A DNA stretch of 64,000 nt from Halovenus halobia (GTDB taxonomy: Archaea; Halobacteriota; Halobacteria; Halobacteriales; Haloarculaceae), in NCBI RefSeq assembly GCF_051414135.1, contig NZ_JBLKOA010000007.1:62001-126000 (forward strand), written 5' to 3'. The notes under the pieces are model-generated. The model was not told where the DNA came from and did not search any database. It saw nothing but the letters and a program-made list of their open reading frames with translations. The position numbers and the translations under genes were made by a program. Positions 1 to 7,527 of the stretch are shown piece after piece. How positions within the stretch are numbered: position 1 is the stretch's first letter; each line of letters begins with the position of its first letter.

Positions 1-431
1 GTCACGACGCCGAAAAACAGCGGGACGACACACCCTGCTGCGGCGACTGCGTACACGGCACCGAACACGCCGAAGCCAGCCACCGATGTCGGTCGTGCCG
101 GAAGTGAAACGCGGAGTTCCGGCCCTCGGTCCAGAAGCGTCACAATGCCGAAGACGACCAGACCTGCTCCGACGACTGGTTCGAGCGCCGGAAGTGCAGT
201 CTGTATCGGCCGACCAACCGTGAGGACGAGTACCGCAACGACAGTGAGTGAACTAAGCGCACCGACAGCGGCGGCCACAGCAGGCGGGAGCATACCGGTT
301 TCTCCGTCGCTTTCGCTCAGGTAGTAGCCGACATAGCCCGGCAACAGCGGAAATGCACAGGGGGCGAAAAAGGTCGCAACGCCGGCACTCACTGCGAAGG
401 CAAGCGCGCCGAAAACGGCAGGTTCAGCCAT
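1..431 (-). CDS. ccdA: CcdA-family thiol:disulfide transmembrane protein, N-terminal part
   Basis: Translating the minus strand from the ATG at 431 gives an open frame that runs off the left edge (143 complete codons). It starts MAEPAVFGALAFAVSAGVAT and then shows FFAPCAFPLLPGYVGYY, the membrane redox-cysteine motif of CcdA/DsbD-type proteins. The partner cysteine follows in AAAGCVVPLFFG. At least three hydrophobic segments are visible. CcdA moves reducing equivalents across the membrane to thioredoxin-like partners for cytochrome c or cupredoxin maturation. Its start lies one base after the stop of the TlpA-like gene and the SCO gene is upstream, so it is the third gene of an operon. The C-terminus is outside the window. 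The family call is firm; the physiological electron acceptor is inferred from the neighbours. Confidence 0.88.
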   Translation of the reverse strand, partial: MAEPAVFGALAFAVSAGVATFFAPCAFPLLPGYVGYYLSESDGETGMLPPAVAAAVGALSSLTVVAVLVLTVGRPIQTALPALEPVVGAGLVVFGIVTLLDRGPELRVSLPARPTSVAGFGVFGAVYAVAAAGCVVPLFFGVV

Positions 432-432
432 A

Positions 433-960
433 CTAGACCAGTGAGTCGAGTTGTTTCCGAAGCGTCTCTTTACCTGCGAGCCCGCTGTGACCGAACTCGA
501 TACGCCCCTCCTCGTCGGTAATCGCAATGTAGGGGAGACCACCCGCCCCGAACGCGGCTACCAGTTCACTCCCGGGGTCGAGACCAACTGTCCACGCACC
601 GTCGTTCTGGTCCCACCACTCGGCAATGTCGGCTCTGGTCAGCGTCTCGCTCGGACGTTCGTTCGTCACGGAGATGAACGACACCTCGTCGTACTCAGCC
701 TGGATTGTATTCAGGATGGCAAGCTGGTCGTCACACGGTGCACACCACGTGGCGAACAGGTCTACGACGGTGACAGTCTCTGGCGTGGGCACAGCCGTCT
801 CGCCTGCCGCGGAGCCGCGGGCATCCAGCGTCTCCACCCGGATCGGAAGCTGGTCTTCACTCCGTGACTCCGTCCCGGGAACTCCCTGTCGTGCAATCAA
901 CAGACTTCCGCCAGTCAGCCCGAGCCCCGCAGTTGCGGCGATAACCTGCCTGCGGTTCAC
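433..960 (-). CDS. TlpA/ResA-like thioredoxin-fold protein, exported
   Basis: This 175-residue protein has a twin-arginine-like N-terminus (MNRRQVIAATAGLGLTGG) followed by a hydrophobic stretch, so it is probably exported or membrane-anchored. The fold is thioredoxin: FATWCAPCDDQ places redox cysteines at residues 73 and 76, and GLPYIAITD near residue 140 supplies the cis-proline loop. TlpA/ResA proteins reduce disulfides in apocytochromes or CuA sites outside the membrane and are recharged by CcdA, which is encoded one base downstream. The start is GTG (958-960) and overlaps the stop of the SCO gene in a GTGA tetranucleotide, showing translational coupling. Its partner could be either CuA subunits or cytochromes; the sequence does not decide. 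Confidence 0.87.
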   Translation of the reverse strand: MNRRQVIAATAGLGLTGGSLLIARQGVPGTESRSEDQLPIRVETLDARGSAAGETAVPTPETVTVVDLFATWCAPCDDQLAILNTIQAEYDEVSFISVTNERPSETLTRADIAEWWDQNDGAWTVGLDPGSELVAAFGAGGLPYIAITDEEGRIEFGHSGLAGKETLRKQLDSLV

Positions 961-1634
961 GCGGTTCTCACCCTCTGTAAATCGGAGATAATCTGGTCTT
1001 CGTTCGGTGACTTCGAGCGATAGGCCCGCTCAACGAACCCGTCGGCGTTGACGAGCAGTGTGAGCGGCGTGTGTGTGAACATATACATGTCCATATCCTC
1101 CGGTTCAGTGCGCTGGAAGGCAACGCCAAACTGCTCGTAGACGACAGTCTTGGCTCGCTCGGTGGACGCTGGCCGCAGAAACCGCCAGTTGTCGCTCTCG
1201 GCGTTGATGTTCATCTCCTGGGCGTAGGTCTGGAGACGGTCAGCGGTATCCCGGCTAGGGTCGAACGTAACCGGGAAAAACGAAACGGCGTCACCGTAGC
1301 CGTTGTTCTGTGCGTGGGCCTGAACATTTCGCTGTGTTGCGATGAGCACGGGACAGACTGTCTGGCAGTGACTGTAAAAGAACGTGAGAAGCGCCGGTTC
1401 CGAGACAGCACGCAGGCTGACCGATTGAGACTGCTCTGGTGTTGGGACGGTCGCATCGGGAATCTGTTCGCCCCACGCGGGATAGGGAACGTCGCTGCTC
1501 TCGAACGGTCGATCTGGTTCCGCGAGGACAACATTGGCGTTCGAATCGGTGTTGTCGTCGCTTCCGAGACAGCCAGCGACCCCACTGAGTGCACTCACTG
1601 CCCCAGCAGTCTTGAGAAATGTCCGCCGATTCAT
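957..1634 (-). CDS. SCO1/SenC-family copper chaperone, Tat lipoprotein
   Basis: A 225-residue protein starts MNRRTFLKTAGAVSALSGVAGC: a twin-arginine motif, hydrophobic core and lipobox with Cys22, so it is predicted to be a lipid-anchored Tat substrate. The SCO copper site is complete: Cys90 and Cys94 in YSHCQTVCP and His188 in FTHTPLTLL. SCO proteins insert copper into the CuA centre of heme-copper enzymes or keep its thiols reduced, which fits the CuA subunit encoded at 53.7 kb. It is the first gene of the sco-tlpA-ccdA operon. A TATA-like cttttag at about 1657-1663 lies some 25 bases upstream of the ATG, as expected for a leaderless transcript. The family call is certain; copper target is inferred. 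Confidence 0.9.
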   Translation of the reverse strand: MNRRTFLKTAGAVSALSGVAGCLGSDDNTDSNANVVLAEPDRPFESSDVPYPAWGEQIPDATVPTPEQSQSVSLRAVSEPALLTFFYSHCQTVCPVLIATQRNVQAHAQNNGYGDAVSFFPVTFDPSRDTADRLQTYAQEMNINAESDNWRFLRPASTERAKTVVYEQFGVAFQRTEPEDMDMYMFTHTPLTLLVNADGFVERAYRSKSPNEDQIISDLQRVRTA

Positions 1635-1812
1635 ACCTGAAATCTCTGTGTCTTCGCTTTTAGCACGTCTGGTATGATTCTCGAATTGCCAGCAGAAGAG
1701 GGGTCACTGTGTTTCTTCACTCGAGGGTAATAAAGAGTGCAGTGTTGAAGTTGAGTTGGCCCGAGGGTTCTCGTGAGCGAAGTGAGCGAGGGCTCGGGAA
1801 GGCAGAGCCCTG

Positions 1813-1908
1813 CCGGCGGATTTGAACCTCGGAAAGACGACCGTTCGCATTTCGAGGACTCCGCCCTCGCTCCGCTCGCGCTGCGACTTTCCTGGACAAA
1901 TCCGCCGG
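1813..1908. repeat. Palindromic unit 1 with tRNA-T-arm-like end
   Basis: The left arm at 1813-1836 begins ggcggatttgaacctcgg, resembling the reverse complement of a tRNA T-arm. The right arm at 1887-1908 (ctttcctggacaaatccgcc) is its imperfect inverted copy, missing only a few bases. The spacer is made of short palindromic GC-rich words. The same arms recur in unit 2 with a longer spacer, so this is a duplicated structural element and not chance. Confidence 0.75.
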
Positions 1909-2145
1909 TCGTTACTGCTTCGTTCCTCACTACCGTTCGTCACAGAAGCAGTGGGCCCGGGCGTTCTCGTGAGCGAAGTGAGTGAGGGCTTGGGAGAGCT
2001 CTGCTCTTCCGGCGGATTTGAGCTGTGGTCACGTTGCTTACACTATTCCCGTACCGGAGACGAGCGCAGCGAGTCTCCGGCCTTTTTCGCCCACGTTTTT
2101 GCGACGAGTGGTGCGCGAAGCGCACCCGAGTCGGAAAAAGGTGGA

Positions 2146-2167
2146 TGGGCCCGGGCGGATTTGAACC
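2146..2167 (-). repeat. Duplicate of the 3' end of tRNA(CAU); attachment-site-like
   Basis: These 22 bases are identical to 2325-2346, which is the discriminator base, 3' acceptor strand, T-stem strand and part of the T-loop of the adjacent tRNA gene. A shorter partial copy (agtgggcccgggcg) lies at 1949-1962. Direct copies of tRNA 3' ends are the usual footprint of tyrosine-integrase attachment sites. Here they enclose only 179 bases and no integrase is present, so any element has been lost. Confidence 0.65.
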
Positions 2168-2281
2168 TCGGAAAGACGATCGCTCGCTTTGCTCGCGGTT
2201 TCACCGCTCGCATTTCGAGGACTCCGCTTCGCTCCGTCCTCGCTTTGCTCGCGCTGCGACTTTCCTGGACAAATCCGCCGG
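2153..2281. repeat. Palindromic unit 2 with tRNA-T-arm-like end
   Basis: Second copy of the unit at 1813-1908. Left arm 2153-2175 and right arm 2260-2281 match those of unit 1. The spacer is about 30 bases longer because of an extra gctcgctttgctcgcggtttc-like insertion. It is joined on its left to a perfect copy of the tRNA 3' end (2146-2167) and on its right to the tRNA gene itself. Confidence 0.75.
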
Positions 2282-2324
2282 TCGTTACTCCTTCGCTCGT
2301 CACATTCGTTCCTCGCAGAAGCAG

Positions 2325-2429
2325 TGGGCCCGGGCGGATTTGAACCACCGCATACCCGGTAACCCAGGCATCGAGACATCCTCGCTACCGTATGAGCCGG
2401 GGGCTCTTACCAGACTGAGCTACGGGCCC
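2325..2429 (-). tRNA. tRNA with CAU anticodon (probably elongator Met), 30-nt intron
   Basis: The minus strand folds as a tRNA. Acceptor GGGCCCG pairs with CGGGCCC, the discriminator is A (2325), and no CCA is encoded. A D-arm GCUC/GAGC and a T-arm with the UUCAAAU loop are present. The anticodon loop is CUCAUAA with anticodon CAU at 2392-2394. A 30-nt intron at 2361-2390 follows position 37. The transcript forms a textbook archaeal bulge-helix-bulge: CUCA pairs with UGGG (4 bp), flanked by 3-nt bulges UAC and UUA, in which cuts give exact exons. The intron itself closes as a hairpin (GGUA/UGCC, CGAG/CUCG). Haloarchaeal elongator tRNA-Met is known to carry an intron at this site, which favours Met over tRNA-Ile2, also CAU before modification. 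Confidence 0.93.
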
Positions 2430-2533
2430 GCATCCGTCCGTACCCTACGGCTTCAGTTAATTCTATCGTCTTCCCCATGTCAGCGACTCACTCGGAAGCC
2501 TTTTTTCCGAAACGACCCAACTGAGGAACAACA

Positions 2534-2962
2534 ATGGGAATCGGCGGCTCGGATATGTACCGACAGCAAATCCTCGATCACTACAAGAATCCTCGCAACT
2601 ACGGCGAGATCGAGGAGGCAACGTTCACCCACGTCGGCGAGAATCCAATGTGTGGCGACACCATCGAGATGGATGTCGTTCTCGACGACGACGAAACGAC
2701 TATCGAACACGTCGCATTCCGCGGCGACGGCTGTGCCATCTCACAGGCGTCCGCCTCGATGCTCTCCGAAAAACTGCAGGGTATGGAGACGGAGACTCTG
2801 GAAGCGATGGACCGCGACGATATCGTCGAGATGCTCGGTGTCGACATCTCTCCGATGCGAATCAAATGCGCTGTGCTCGCCGAGAAAGTCGCACAGGACG
2901 GCATGGAGATTTACTTCGGCGACAAGGACCTCGACATGACGACGACCGAAGACGACGAGTAA
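2534..2962 (+). CDS. sufU: SufU/IscU-type iron-sulfur cluster scaffold
   Basis: A 142-residue protein begins MGIGGSDMYRQQILDHYKNPRNYG, the typical N-terminus of U-type scaffolds. The three cluster or zinc-binding cysteines are present: Cys40 (NPMCGD, with Asp42), Cys67 (GDGCAIS) and Cys112 (IKCAVL). The roughly 18-residue insertion between the second and third cysteines is the SufU pattern. SufU accepts persulfide sulfur from a SufS-type desulfurase and passes it to the SufBCD assembly machine in the cytoplasm. The gene stands alone between the tRNA and a convergent hydrolase, so its partners are elsewhere. An in-frame ATG at residue 8 is a possible alternative start. Confidence 0.92.
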   Translation: MGIGGSDMYRQQILDHYKNPRNYGEIEEATFTHVGENPMCGDTIEMDVVLDDDETTIEHVAFRGDGCAISQASASMLSEKLQGMETETLEAMDRDDIVEMLGVDISPMRIKCAVLAEKVAQDGMEIYFGDKDLDMTTTEDDE

Positions 2963-2965
2963 GCT

Positions 2966-3814
2966 TCACTCCCCGAGCGTCGCTTCCGTATCGATTCCGT
3001 AGACCCGCGCTGGCGTCTCGACGTGTGCCCGGTGGACGGCTTCTTCGTAGCCATTTTCGAGCAGCCACCGCACTCGCTTCGGGACAGTTTTCGGCCCGAG
3101 CACTGCCCCCGGTCTGTCGGGGTCGTCCAGAAAGTCCGTCTCCATCAGAAAGGAGTCACCGTGCTGTGCGCCATCCTCCAGCGCGTCTTTGTTCGAGATG
3201 ATGCTCGGAATCGGCCCGTCGACGTAGCCGCCCGAGTAGTGTTTGACAACCTGCTCGCGGGGCAGGCCACGGTCTTCTGCCCACTCCGCGACATCGCGGA
3301 AATCCTCACCGCCTTCGGTGTGCAACTGGACAGCACAGCCAACCTCACCACCCAACTCGAAGGCGTGTTTCATCACGTCGTTCGAGGCCTCCCAGACCTC
3401 GTCGCTTACATCGTAGTGCGGACGACCAGATTTGATCGCCAGTGCCGGTCCGTCGGCGACGAACTCCGCCGCAATGTCGAGACCAGCCTGCATCAGGTCT
3501 CGCGCTTCTTCGGGACTGTAGCCGTCTTCGACTAACTGTGAGATGAGCGCCGGGTGGACACCGAGGACTGGCCAGGCGCGCCCGGGAAGGCGTTCAGAGG
3601 CCTCGGCGGTCACCTCGCACGTAATCTCGAAGGTTTCTCGGAACGCCTCGGGGCCAGCAACCTCGTCGACGAAATACCACGAGGGCTTGTTGAGCACGAG
3701 CAGGTGGGTTCCGCCCGCGTTGGCGAAGTCCTCGGCGTGGTCGGCACCCTCGCCGTTGACCGGGTCGAGATGCAGATGGTTGTCGAGAACTGGCGTATCG
3801 AGGTCCGTGTTCAT
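2966..3814 (-). CDS. TatD-related metal-dependent hydrolase
   Basis: The 282-residue protein is an amidohydrolase-type TIM barrel. It has DNHLHLD near the N-terminus (the HxH metal pair), GVHP, AIKSGRPHYD, VQLHTE, KHYSGG and METDFLDD, in the order seen in archaeal TatD-related hydrolases. The open frame extends 83 codons further upstream, but that part overlaps the NYN gene in another frame and lacks coding character. The ATG at 3812-3814, just before the first motif, is therefore the start. Members act on phosphoester or amide bonds; the substrate is not predictable from sequence. It ends convergently three bases from sufU. Confidence 0.8.
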   Translation of the reverse strand: MNTDLDTPVLDNHLHLDPVNGEGADHAEDFANAGGTHLLVLNKPSWYFVDEVAGPEAFRETFEITCEVTAEASERLPGRAWPVLGVHPALISQLVEDGYSPEEARDLMQAGLDIAAEFVADGPALAIKSGRPHYDVSDEVWEASNDVMKHAFELGGEVGCAVQLHTEGGEDFRDVAEWAEDRGLPREQVVKHYSGGYVDGPIPSIISNKDALEDGAQHGDSFLMETDFLDDPDRPGAVLGPKTVPKRVRWLLENGYEEAVHRAHVETPARVYGIDTEATLGE

Positions 3815-3854
3815 ACAGTCTCCTGCGCTTCGGGACTCAAAAAGCCGTTCGCCT

Positions 3855-4289
3855 TCAGAGCGTGACCGAGCGGTGGGCAGTGTTTCGCAGCGCGTCCGAG
3901 CGGCCGTGCTCTCCCGGTGCGACGGCGACGGTCCGCACGCCCTCGCGGGCGGCCCGCTCCAGAACTGGCTTGAAATCTGTGTCACGAGAGACGACAACCA
4001 CCACGTCGACGGACCCATCGACCGCCGCGGCCGTCGCGTCGACAGCCAACCGAACGTCGACATCTCCGCTGGTAGTGATCACATCGAACCCCCGCGCTTC
4101 GCCCGCCTGGATGAGCGACGGCGTGGCGTGTTCGTCGAGATACAATCGCGCCGTAGCGACCGTCCCTTCCTCGGTGCCGAGTTCGCGCAAGTCATCGAGG
4201 TCGACGTCAAACTCGTCACGGAGCACGTTCGGGCCGTCGACGAACACCCCGACTCGAGTCGATTCAGAGAGCCGTCCCAGCAGGTCCAT
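3855..4289 (-). CDS. NYN-domain (LabA/DUF88-like) putative RNase
   Basis: A 144-residue single-domain protein of the NYN/PIN-like nuclease fold. The acidic active-site motifs are VGVFVDGPNVL near residue 15, SGDVDVRLAVDA near 75 and VSRDTDFKPVL near 105, the last with the conserved D-x-D. The family contains metal-dependent RNases and regulators such as LabA and the MARF1 NYN domain. This compact form is widespread in archaea, and its target RNA is unknown. It lies 40 bases upstream of the TatD-like gene on the same strand and 38 bases downstream of htpX, so the three may be co-transcribed. Confidence 0.83.
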   Translation of the reverse strand: MDLLGRLSESTRVGVFVDGPNVLRDEFDVDLDDLRELGTEEGTVATARLYLDEHATPSLIQAGEARGFDVITTSGDVDVRLAVDATAAAVDGSVDVVVVVSRDTDFKPVLERAAREGVRTVAVAPGEHGRSDALRNTAHRSVTL

Positions 4290-4327
4290 ACTGCCGGACT
4301 CGGCCTCCCGCGGTATAGACTACTCGG

Positions 4328-5281
4328 TCAGCGCCGTGGTTGACGGGGTGGCTGGGCTGGCGGCTCTTGCTGTTCCGCAAGGAGTCGGTCAATTCGGTCT
4401 TCGAGCGGGGGGTGTGTCGAAAACAGCGGGTGGCGCTGTCGGTGCTGGTCGTCGTGGGTGTACAACAGCGAGGCGAGGTCGCGGTTGTGCTCGGTTGCGC
4501 GGTGAATCTTCGAGAGTGCGCGGGCAAGCGCTTGGGGGTCGTTCGTCACCGAGATGGCGCGCTGGTCAGCGCGGTACTCCTGTCGGCGCGAGTGTGCCAG
4601 AAATAGTAGCGTGAACACGCTCAACACACTGACAAGGACGATACTGATACCGTACTGGAAGAGGTCAGCGAGCCCAATACTTCGCCGCTGGGGCTCGCCG
4701 GCAATCCAGTCCGTCGCGCGGTCGATGCCAACGAGTACGAGCAAGACCGGAAGCAAGAACAGATAGACAACTCCGACGAGAAGGCGGGTAACGGTAATCG
4801 CAAGCGTGTTGAGAAATGTATCGTACTGCTCCATGTGTGCCAGTTCGTGGGCGAGAATGCCCTCTAACTCCTCAATAGTGAGTATCGTGAGCAGCCCTCG
4901 GTCGAGAATGATTGCGCCGCGACGCGGCCCGCCGACCGACAGGGCGTTGGGTGAGTCAAGGTCTGTCAGGAGAATTGGCGGCTGTTCGACCGACATCTGG
5001 GCACAGAGCCCCTGCAGTCGCCTGTAGACCGCCGGGGCCCGGTCTCTGGGAAGTTCTGTCGCGTTCAGGCTGGCTGCGAGGCGAACGACGCCGCGTCGAT
5101 AGGCGACGTACGCGCCAAGCACGGCCACGGCTGCGAACGTTACCACCAAAACGAGTGGATTCGGCTGGTTCGCGGCGAGATACTGCAACAGTTGGAAGCC
5201 GGCGAGCGCAATTCCGGTGTAGACCAGCAGCGTCGCAACCCCGACGAGAATCATACCCGTGCGAGCGAAGGAATTTCTCAT
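4328..5281 (-). CDS. htpX: HtpX-like M48-family membrane metalloprotease
   Basis: A 317-residue integral membrane peptidase. Two N-terminal membrane segments (about residues 10-33 and 42-62) precede the zinc motif HELAH at residues 145-149. Two more hydrophobic segments follow (LLVGVVYLFLLPVLLVLVGI and IVLVSVLSVFTLLFL). The third zinc ligand sits in RRQEYRADQ near residue 232. SVGGPRRGAIILDRGLL is the typical substrate-groove segment. HtpX proteases degrade misfolded membrane proteins. The C-terminus is proline- and arginine-rich. The gene is divergent from the sensor kinase at 5419 across a 137-base AT-richer spacer, which should hold both promoters. Confidence 0.92.
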   Translation of the reverse strand: MRNSFARTGMILVGVATLLVYTGIALAGFQLLQYLAANQPNPLVLVVTFAAVAVLGAYVAYRRGVVRLAASLNATELPRDRAPAVYRRLQGLCAQMSVEQPPILLTDLDSPNALSVGGPRRGAIILDRGLLTILTIEELEGILAHELAHMEQYDTFLNTLAITVTRLLVGVVYLFLLPVLLVLVGIDRATDWIAGEPQRRSIGLADLFQYGISIVLVSVLSVFTLLFLAHSRRQEYRADQRAISVTNDPQALARALSKIHRATEHNRDLASLLYTHDDQHRQRHPLFSTHPPLEDRIDRLLAEQQEPPAQPPRQPRR

Positions 5282-5418
5282 AAACTACGCGCTGGGACAA
5301 ATTTCGGCCAGCAGTTACAAAAACATCCCCATGACGTGTGAGGCAACCGCCATAAACCACCAATCGTTATCACCCGTGACCGCCAACTATCGGTAGATAA
5401 TTTATTCGGGAGCGGGAG

Positions 5419-7527
5419 ATGCGGCCCGAACAGTTAGGTGAGCCGACTGTGAGTGAGGGGACAGCATTCCGAGACCGGACAATTGAGGTGGCCTGCACAG
5501 AGGAGTCAGTACTCACCCTGTTGGCCGAGCAGTCGAACCTGCCAGCGGCCGAGGGCACTGTCGTCGACGCTCCCGACGCCTGCCCGCCAACGACTGACTG
5601 TCTCGTCGTAACTGACCCAAGCGACGTTTTGGACGAGCAGTCGCCCCCGACAGTGTTGTTCACACGTGCGGACCCGATGGACATCGGCCGTGAGGCGCTG
5701 ACTGCGGTGGGAACGATTGTTCAGCGTGAACGCTCGGACAGCGCTGAGCGACTTGCTGAGAAAATCCGCACCGTTACGAGCGACCCGGTGTCGGCAGCGC
5801 ACGTCGCGGACTCGCACGCGCTGACGCCGCCGGTTGTCGCCTTCATTGTCACTCCCGACGGGACAGTTGAGTGGTCGAGTCACGACCCGGCGGCGGTATT
5901 CGCTGACGAGCAGGACGACGCTCGACCGGATTCGCTGTACGAGTGGGTCTCTCAGTCGCTCGCTGTCTCGGGGCAGTCCGTGACAGAACTCCTCGAACTG
6001 TCGGACTCGCCCGCCGAACGGACCGGCGGGCTGGTTACCGTGCCTGGACCGGACGGCCACCGACAGTATCGTCACGACAGTTACGAATTGCCGAGTGGCA
6101 ACCGCCTCGAACTGTTCGAGGATGTCACCGCTGAACTGGCCCAGCAGGACCGTCTCGACAGACTGACCGAACTCGTCGAGAACACACAGGACGGGCTGTT
6201 CGTCCTCGATACCGACGGGGCAGTCTCCCTTTGCAATCAGTCACTCGCAGACGCGCTTGGTGCTGAGCAGTCGGCACTCGAAGGCCGACACGCGAGTACA
6301 CTCTTTCCGGACCACGCCTACCCCTCAGTTCGAGAACGCCTCCGGTCGGGACTGGCCGCAGACCGCGACGGTGTCGTCATCGATACGGCGCTCGAAACCA
6401 GCGACGGCGACTCCTTCGACGCGGAGATTAGCCTCTCGATTCGGCGTGACGCCGACGGGCGCTACGGTGGTGTGCTCGGCGTCGTTCGCGATATCTCGGC
6501 CCGGAACCAGCGCCAGCAGGAACTGAAACGCTACGGTGCCATCATCGAGGCGGTTGGCTCGCCGCTCTGCACGCTCGATGAGACTGGACAGCTCCGGTAC
6601 GTCAACCAACAGTTTCGCGAGCAGTTTGGCGCCGATACACTCGACCTGATCGGGGAACCACTCGACCAACTGCTTGGGGACACGGAAGCCCAGCGAGTTC
6701 AGGCGGCACTCGACCGCGTCATCGACGGCGACAGGGACGCGACAGAGTCACTCGAAGTCGAAATCACGCCACAATCCGGCCCTCCCGTCCCAACAGAGTG
6801 TCGACTGGCGCTGTTGCCGCCGACTACCGAAGACACGGACGCTGTCGTTGCTGTCTTCCACGATATTACGCGGCTGAAAGAGCGCGAACAGCGACTCTCG
6901 AAGTTCGCGAGCGTGGTGAGTCACGACCTTCGGAATCCGATGGACGTTGCGCTTGGCCGCGCAGAGATGCTGCCCGAAATCGCCGATGTCGACCCACAGA
7001 CTGAGCACCATCTCGACGACATATACGAGTCGCTCAAGCGGATGGAACGACTCATTCAGGACGTACTGACGCTCACTCGCCAGCGCGACGAGGGTGTCGA
7101 GACGAAGCCGGTTGCGCTCTCAGACGTTGCCCAGGCGGCGTGGGACAACGTCTCGACCGAGGAGAGTGAGCTGCGGGTCGAGGCTGAGCTGGAGATTGCG
7201 GCCCATCGGGGTCGACTGCTCAGACTGTTCGAGAACCTGTTTCGCAACGCGATTCAACACGCAGGGCCGGAGGTCACCGTCCGCGTCGAGCCACTTGAGA
7301 CGGCCACCAAGACTGGCTTTCGAGTCTCAGATAACGGTCCTGGCATCCCGAAGAACCATCGCGACCAGATATTCGAGGACGGATTCACTACCGACGGCGA
7401 AGGGACGGGGCTGGGACTGGCAATTGTTCGCGAGATTTCCCACGCCCACGACTGGGAGGTTACTCTTGCCGAGACGACGGGCGGCGCCCAGTTCGAGTTC
7501 AGAGACGTGCTGCCCGCTGATGATTAA
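5419..7527 (+). CDS. PAS-domain sensor histidine kinase, soluble
   Basis: A 702-residue protein without membrane segments. An N-terminal region (about 1-120) resembles a degenerate receiver or haloarchaeal HalX-like input. It is followed by a weak sensor region and two clear PAS domains (about 245-365 and 370-485; LDTDGAVSLCNQ, LDETGQLRYVN). The kinase core has the phospho-acceptor His near 502 (SVVSHDLRNPMD). The ATPase domain carries the N-box LFENLFRNAIQHA, G1 DNGPGIP and G2 GEGTGLGLAIV. All catalytic boxes are intact. No response regulator is adjacent, as is usual in haloarchaea. An AT-rich box (agataattta) lies about 20 bases before the ATG. Stimulus unknown. Its TAA overlaps the convergent acyl-CoA dehydrogenase stop in ttaa. 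Confidence 0.88.
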   Translation: MRPEQLGEPTVSEGTAFRDRTIEVACTEESVLTLLAEQSNLPAAEGTVVDAPDACPPTTDCLVVTDPSDVLDEQSPPTVLFTRADPMDIGREALTAVGTIVQRERSDSAERLAEKIRTVTSDPVSAAHVADSHALTPPVVAFIVTPDGTVEWSSHDPAAVFADEQDDARPDSLYEWVSQSLAVSGQSVTELLELSDSPAERTGGLVTVPGPDGHRQYRHDSYELPSGNRLELFEDVTAELAQQDRLDRLTELVENTQDGLFVLDTDGAVSLCNQSLADALGAEQSALEGRHASTLFPDHAYPSVRERLRSGLAADRDGVVIDTALETSDGDSFDAEISLSIRRDADGRYGGVLGVVRDISARNQRQQELKRYGAIIEAVGSPLCTLDETGQLRYVNQQFREQFGADTLDLIGEPLDQLLGDTEAQRVQAALDRVIDGDRDATESLEVEITPQSGPPVPTECRLALLPPTTEDTDAVVAVFHDITRLKEREQRLSKFASVVSHDLRNPMDVALGRAEMLPEIADVDPQTEHHLDDIYESLKRMERLIQDVLTLTRQRDEGVETKPVALSDVAQAAWDNVSTEESELRVEAELEIAAHRGRLLRLFENLFRNAIQHAGPEVTVRVEPLETATKTGFRVSDNGPGIPKNHRDQIFEDGFTTDGEGTGLGLAIVREISHAHDWEVTLAETTGGAQFEFRDVLPADD

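Larger units (their letters stand above)
1635..2324. other. 690-base non-coding stretch with palindromic repeat units
   Basis: No protein gene is supported here. Several open frames of 60-300 codons cross the stretch on both strands, but they are made of repeated GC-rich palindromic DNA (gcgaagtgag, cgctcgcg-type words) and change frame between copies. The stretch holds two long inverted-repeat units (1813-1908 and 2153-2281), duplicated flanking words (a block around 1768-1812 recurs at about 1964-2012), and copies of the 3' end of the adjacent tRNA gene. The rest from 1670 to 1767 shows nothing recognisable apart from the sco promoter. Confidence 0.8.

Noticed and set aside
1631..2939. Open frames of 60 to 304 codons on both strands across the tRNA-flanking repeats (for example plus strand 1822-2343 and 2025-2939)
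   Set aside because: They consist of duplicated palindromic DNA, cross the tRNA or run into sufU in another frame, and have no family features.
3815..4063. 83-codon N-terminal extension of the TatD-like hydrolase
   Set aside because: Antisense of nothing but in a second frame of the NYN gene on the same strand; no conserved residues, and a good ATG precedes the first motif.
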